Assembly: GCA_013400115.1 (NCBI GenBank)
Contig: VXBP01009432.1
Location: 374,420 to 438,419, forward strand
DNA: 64,000 nt
Reading direction: 5' to 3'
Source of the DNA: Rhinopomastus cyanomelas
Lineage: Eukaryota > Chordata > Aves > Bucerotiformes > Rhinopomastidae
Part shown: piece after piece, positions 60,677 to 64,000 of the stretch
Numbering within the stretch: the stretch's first letter is position 1
Layout: every line of letters starts with the position of its first letter
The notes under the pieces: generated by a model
The model's database searches: none
What the model was told of the DNA's origin: nothing
What the model saw: the letters and a program-made list of their open reading frames with translations, nothing else
Position numbers and translations under genes: made by a program

Positions 60677-60916
60677 TCATAGAATCATAGAATCACTATG
60701 GATTGGAACAGACCTCGAAGATCATCTAGTCCAATCCCCCTGACACAGCAGGATCACCTAGACCAAGTCACACAGGAACACATCCAGGCGGGCCTTGAAC
60801 ATCTCCAGTGAGGGAGACTCCACAACCTCCCTGGGCAGCCTGTTCCAGTGCTCTGTCACCCCCACTGGGAAGAAGTTCCTTCTCAGGTTGATGTGGAACC
60901 TTCTATGTTCCAGCTT
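60677..60916 (-). mobile_element. CR1 LINE 3' end, minus strand, little diverged
   Basis: The tail ATCATAGAATCATAGAATCA is followed by GATTGGAACAGACCTCGAAG, CACCTAGACCAAGTCACACA, CATCCAGGCGGGCCTTGAAC and CCCTGGGCAGCCTGTTCCAG. In the minus sense the ORF2 end is open: FFPVGVTEHWNRLPREVVES, then PSLEMFKARLDVFLCDLV. CR1 similarity ends near 60916. It is the same subfamily as 24975 and 46547. Confidence 0.95.
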
Positions 60917-61893
60917 ACAATCATATACAAATCTAAGACCTGATTTAAATTTATATGATTTGTGGTGGCACTTGGAGTCCTGGTTTCTTGTAGATGTCAT
61001 ATGCCTGCAGTGACTGGCTATTGCTGATGTATCTTCACTCAATGTGTCACAAGAAGAACGACAATATCTTCCTGCTTCCCTTGCAATGTTGTCTTTCTTT
61101 TCTGGTTGAATTGAAATAATTTTATGCTATATCCTATTTACCATGTTTTGTCTTTAATCATTTCAACATATTGCTCCACTGTGTTCTTGCTGACAGCCCC
61201 ATCTTTTTGATATATGTGTTTATTCTTATTTGAAACAGCTCATTTAATGAACATCCTTTTCTCAATCAGCACTATAAGAGTATCTTATATCCTCCTTAGT
61301 ACTTAAGAGACATTTTGCAATTAATTTATTGCTTTTTGCATTTTTAAATTTGTATTTTGTATTTTCCTTCTCAATTTCTTTATTATGAGGTAATCACATC
61401 ACAAAAGCATTTACTGTTTTAAAAGCAGAAGACCAACGTGTATCCAGTTGTATTTATGGCTTTTGCATCTCTTATGTCAAACCTAGCTGTATGAAATGCA
61501 AATGCAGCTATTTCATTTCTATGCACAAAGTCTACCTGTGCTGCATAAGCACACAGGGGAAACAGGCAAAAATGAGAAGAGACAGCAGTTATAAAACCAC
61601 TGAGGGTATTTTGTAGATTTTATAGAACTTTCACGTCTAAATCTTTGGGTTGGTTCTTAATGATGTTTCCACAACAATCACCAGGCAGTGGGCTTCAGGA
61701 GCTGAGGTATAAGGCTCATAAATCTGTGATGAAGCTGCTTTGCCCTTCATCAGGCAGTTCAGGATTTTTTTAAGGAAAAGGAAACCTGTGACCATGTGGC
61801 TTTGTACCATGTTTGTTATTGCATCCATCCAGGAATGAGACAGATATGAGTCCTGCTCATATTCTCTTTTCTTCTATCAAAAAATCCCATGGA
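60917..61893. other. Unique DNA, no gene seen
   Basis: AT-rich with short frames; nothing recognised. Confidence 0.45.
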
Positions 61894-63410
61894 TGTTGTG
61901 GTTTAACACCACCAGCAACCAAGCAGGACACAACTACTTGCTCACTCCCTGCCAACTGTGGGGAGAGAAAGGGAAGGATAAAAGGGAGAAAATTCACGAG
62001 TTTAAATAAGAACAGTGTACTAATTGAATAAAAATAATAATAGTAACAATTATAATAATAAATTGTTAATGAAAGGAAAATAACAAAGGCAGACAATAAA
62101 ACCCAAGAAAACAAGTGATGCAAATGAAAATAATTGCTCACCAACCAATGCCCAGCCACTCCTCGAGCAGTGGCTCCTCTTTCAATCTTCCCTCTAGTTT
62201 ATTGCTAGCATCATGTCCTGTGGTCTGGGGTATCATTTTGGTTAGTTAGGGTCAGCTGTCCCAATTGTGTCCCCTCCCAACTTCTTGTGTATTTCCATCC
62301 TCCTCACTGGTGGGATGGTGTGAGATGCAGAAAAGATACTGACTCTGTGTAAGGTCTCCTCAGCAATAACTAAAGCATCCCTGTGTTATCAACACTGTCT
62401 CCAGCAGAAATCCAAACTGTAGCCCATACTAATGTCGTGGTTTAAACCCAGCTGGCTACAAAGCACCACACACCCTCTTACCCACCAGGGTGGGAGAAGG
62501 TGCAAAAATAGGCCTGAGGGTTGACAGAAAGGACAGGGATGGCTCATTCACCACTTCTGGTCACAGGCAAAAGACAAACCTGACTTGGGGAAAACAAAAT
62601 CAGTTTAATTTCAACAAAACCCACCATAAATTCACTAATAGGACAGTGAGAGATAAAAGTGGTTCTTCAATGCAACTTCCACCCACCTCCCACTTATTCC
62701 TGGCCCCAGATCTGCTACCTTTTTCCCTACAGCAATGCAGGAATTGGAGGAGAGGAGATGGGGATTGCAGTCAGTTCTGCAGCTTTTTTCTCCCTTCGTT
62801 GTCCTCCTCTGAGGCAGTGTGATCTGCCTGCCATGAGAGACTCCATGAGCTTCTCTGACTGCTGTGGGGATCTCTCATGGGTCTTGCTTTTTCCAGTGAT
62901 GAACTACTCCAGCAGTCTCTCTCAGATCCATAGCATCCTTCAGGATCCATCCCCTGCTCCAGTGTGCTCTCCTACATGGGCTGCACAATCTCTTCTCCGC
63001 CAATGATCTCTGAGGGTTCCTAAGGCTCAGCCTGTCCTCTCACCAGGAACTGAAGGGAATGGCTCTTCTGCTGTGTCTCTCTCCACTCCTTCCTCCACTC
63101 CTTTCTCACTGACCTGGGCATCTACCTGGTTCCATCTCTCTTTTCCTACCCCTCCTCTCAAAACAAAAGGGAGTTCCCAAAGCATAAGGCCAAAAATGAC
63201 AGAAAGTTGCCTAACCAGTTTTCACCTCTAAAATGTGTCTCCTGTATAGGTGCTGATGGTCTCAGCCTTGGCAGTTGTGGGACCAACTAACAGCTGTGGG
63301 AAGCTTTCGCCAAAGGCCATGGCAGCAGCCCCCTTCCCTGCTAGACACAAACTCAACACAGCTAGCCACTCTGAAGAAAATTTAACTCTATCCCAGCCCA
63401 AACCAGCACA
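61894..63410 (-). mobile_element. Outer solo LTR (ERV), minus strand, split by a second LTR
   Basis: The left part (61894-62432) starts TGTTGTGGTTTAACACCACC and carries the AT-rich AATAATAATAGTAACAATTA block, AAATAATTGCTCACCAACC, AATGCCCAGCCACTCC, GGGTCAGCTGTCCCAATTGT and CCCAACTTCTTGTGTATTTC, typical of a common avian ERV LTR read backwards. Its far end, GAAGAAAATTTAACTCTATC, CCAGCCCAAACCAGCACA, is found only at 63371-63410, after a 928 bp interruption that is itself an LTR. Read on the minus strand, the LTR starts at 63410 and ends TGTGGTTTAAACCACGACA-like at 61894. The flanking 5-mers (ATGGA and ATCAA) match only partly, so a target duplication is uncertain. No internal viral genes remain. 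Confidence 0.82.
62433..63360 (-). mobile_element. Inner solo LTR (ERV), minus strand, nested in the outer LTR
   Basis: It starts TGTCGTGGTTTAAACCCAGC, includes GTCACAGGCAAAAGACAAAC, CTGACTTGGGGAAAACAAAA and AATCAGTTTAATTTCAAC. Imperfect internal repeats of the form CCATGAGAGACTCCATGAGC / CAGCAGTCTCTCTCAGATCC follow. It ends with CTGATGGTCTCAGCCTTGGC, GTGGGAAGCTTTCGCC and ACACAAACTCAACACA. It is related to the plus-strand LTR at 59337-60001 (shared blocks around CAGTTACTGTCACAGGCAAA and the front TGTGGTGGGTTAACC-like end when reversed) but in the opposite orientation. It interrupts the outer LTR, so it is the younger insertion. The exact target duplication was not resolved (left flank CATACTAA, right flank GCTAGCC). 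Confidence 0.8.
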
Positions 63411-64000
63411 ATCAACTAAAATGCCTAAGCAGGAAAGGAAATTCAAGCCTACACACTCTTCAGGTGAGAACTTTTCCTTCTAGATTAGACAGCATTTAGA
63501 CAGATCCAGTCTAAACTCTGGTCCCAAAATGGTTTGCTCTAGGCAGACAACAGTTCTGATCCTTGCTCCAGCTTAGGGGAACATGAGATGGATCTTTGAA
63601 TGCCACAGGAAAGGAAAAGTTTGACATTTTAAGCACTGGGTTATTACTTAGAAAAAAAGGATGGCTGTGACACGTTGAATTTTTTGTTTAAAAAGTCATA
63701 ATGAGGAGCTGTGGAGTAGTGGAATACTGGGAATTAATTGGGTACTAAACTATTTTTTCTTGTCTCCAAAGAGGCATTATGCCAGGAGGAAGGGCTGAGG
63801 CACCTGAAGCACTGCTGCTGCCAGGAGCTGAAGCACTGCAGAGCTGGATGCCTTGGGACATCTGTCTCCCTGTTTTGGATTTCTAACTGTGTCCTCCAGT
63901 GAGGAGGGCTCGTGTGCCCTTTAATCCTTAAAGACTTCAATCAGTGGTAGGCAAGACTGCATCTGCAGTGGTGTGGGACTGTGCTGACAAAGCACAAGTG
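63411..64000. other. Unique DNA, no gene seen
   Basis: Short frames only. A local direct repeat, GAAGCACTG, occurs twice around 63806-63840 with CTGCCAGGAGCTGAAGCACT between. No repeat family was recognised. Confidence 0.4.

Noticed and set aside
61894..63410. Complete provirus at the two LTRs
   Set aside because: There is no gag, pol or env sequence between or beside them, and the two LTRs are of different types with one inside the other.
1..64000. CRISPR arrays, operons, phage or plasmid genes
   Set aside because: The window is vertebrate DNA; there are no spaced direct repeats of the right form and no prokaryotic gene organisation.

Overview
This is a window of vertebrate, almost certainly avian, nuclear DNA. 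The main evidence is the repeat content: about two dozen fragments of CR1 LINEs. These carry the typical 3' ends (tails of the type ATTCTATGATTCT or ATTCTGTGATTCTGTGA, preceded by GGTCCCTTCCAAC-like sequence) and CR1 ORF2 pieces. There are also at least three solo LTRs of types widespread in birds. The rest is AT-rich, stop-filled DNA without operons, ribosome binding sites or phage/plasmid features. CR1 density and the mix of subfamilies fit a neoavian bird; the species cannot be told from this sequence.

No complete gene is present, and the window is probably intergenic or deep intronic. The best gene-like signals are three short open segments bounded by good splice consensus: 13727-13805 on the minus strand, and 8936-9000 and 39597-39720 on the plus strand. 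None could be assigned to a gene. A broken, coding-like tract lies at about 54.3-55.1 kb (+).

Layout. 1-11.5 kb: quiet DNA with one long plus-strand CR1 (1290-2612) and a CR1 tail near 6.3 kb. 11.5-19.6 kb: nested CR1 pieces (11553-11974), the minus-strand exon candidate, a 48-50 bp tandem duplication (14.5 kb), a plus/minus CR1 pair (16871-18480) and an unclassified repeat-like kilobase. 19.6-32.5 kb: mostly unique sequence with CR1 3' ends at 25.0, 25.5 and 26.5 kb. 32.5-38.3 kb: a tRNA-headed, CR1-tailed SINE, facing CR1 tails, an internally deleted CR1 (34541-35260), a well-preserved CR1 3' half (36840-37410) and a G16/C16 homopolymer hairpin next to an N. 38.3-50.8 kb: unique DNA plus CR1s at 45.1, 46.5-47.2 and 48 kb; the 46.5-47.2 kb copy joins an intact endonuclease reading frame straight to the 3' end. 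50.8-59.3 kb: mainly unique DNA with the coding-like tract and an exact 25 bp direct repeat 1.6 kb apart. 59.3-64 kb: a plus-strand solo LTR, a tail-to-tail CR1 pair, and one solo LTR inserted inside another, both minus strand.

The most interesting observations are the tRNA/CR1 chimeric SINE, the repeated occurrence of CR1 copies with ORF2-internal deletions, the LTR-in-LTR nesting, and the orphan exon-like segments.
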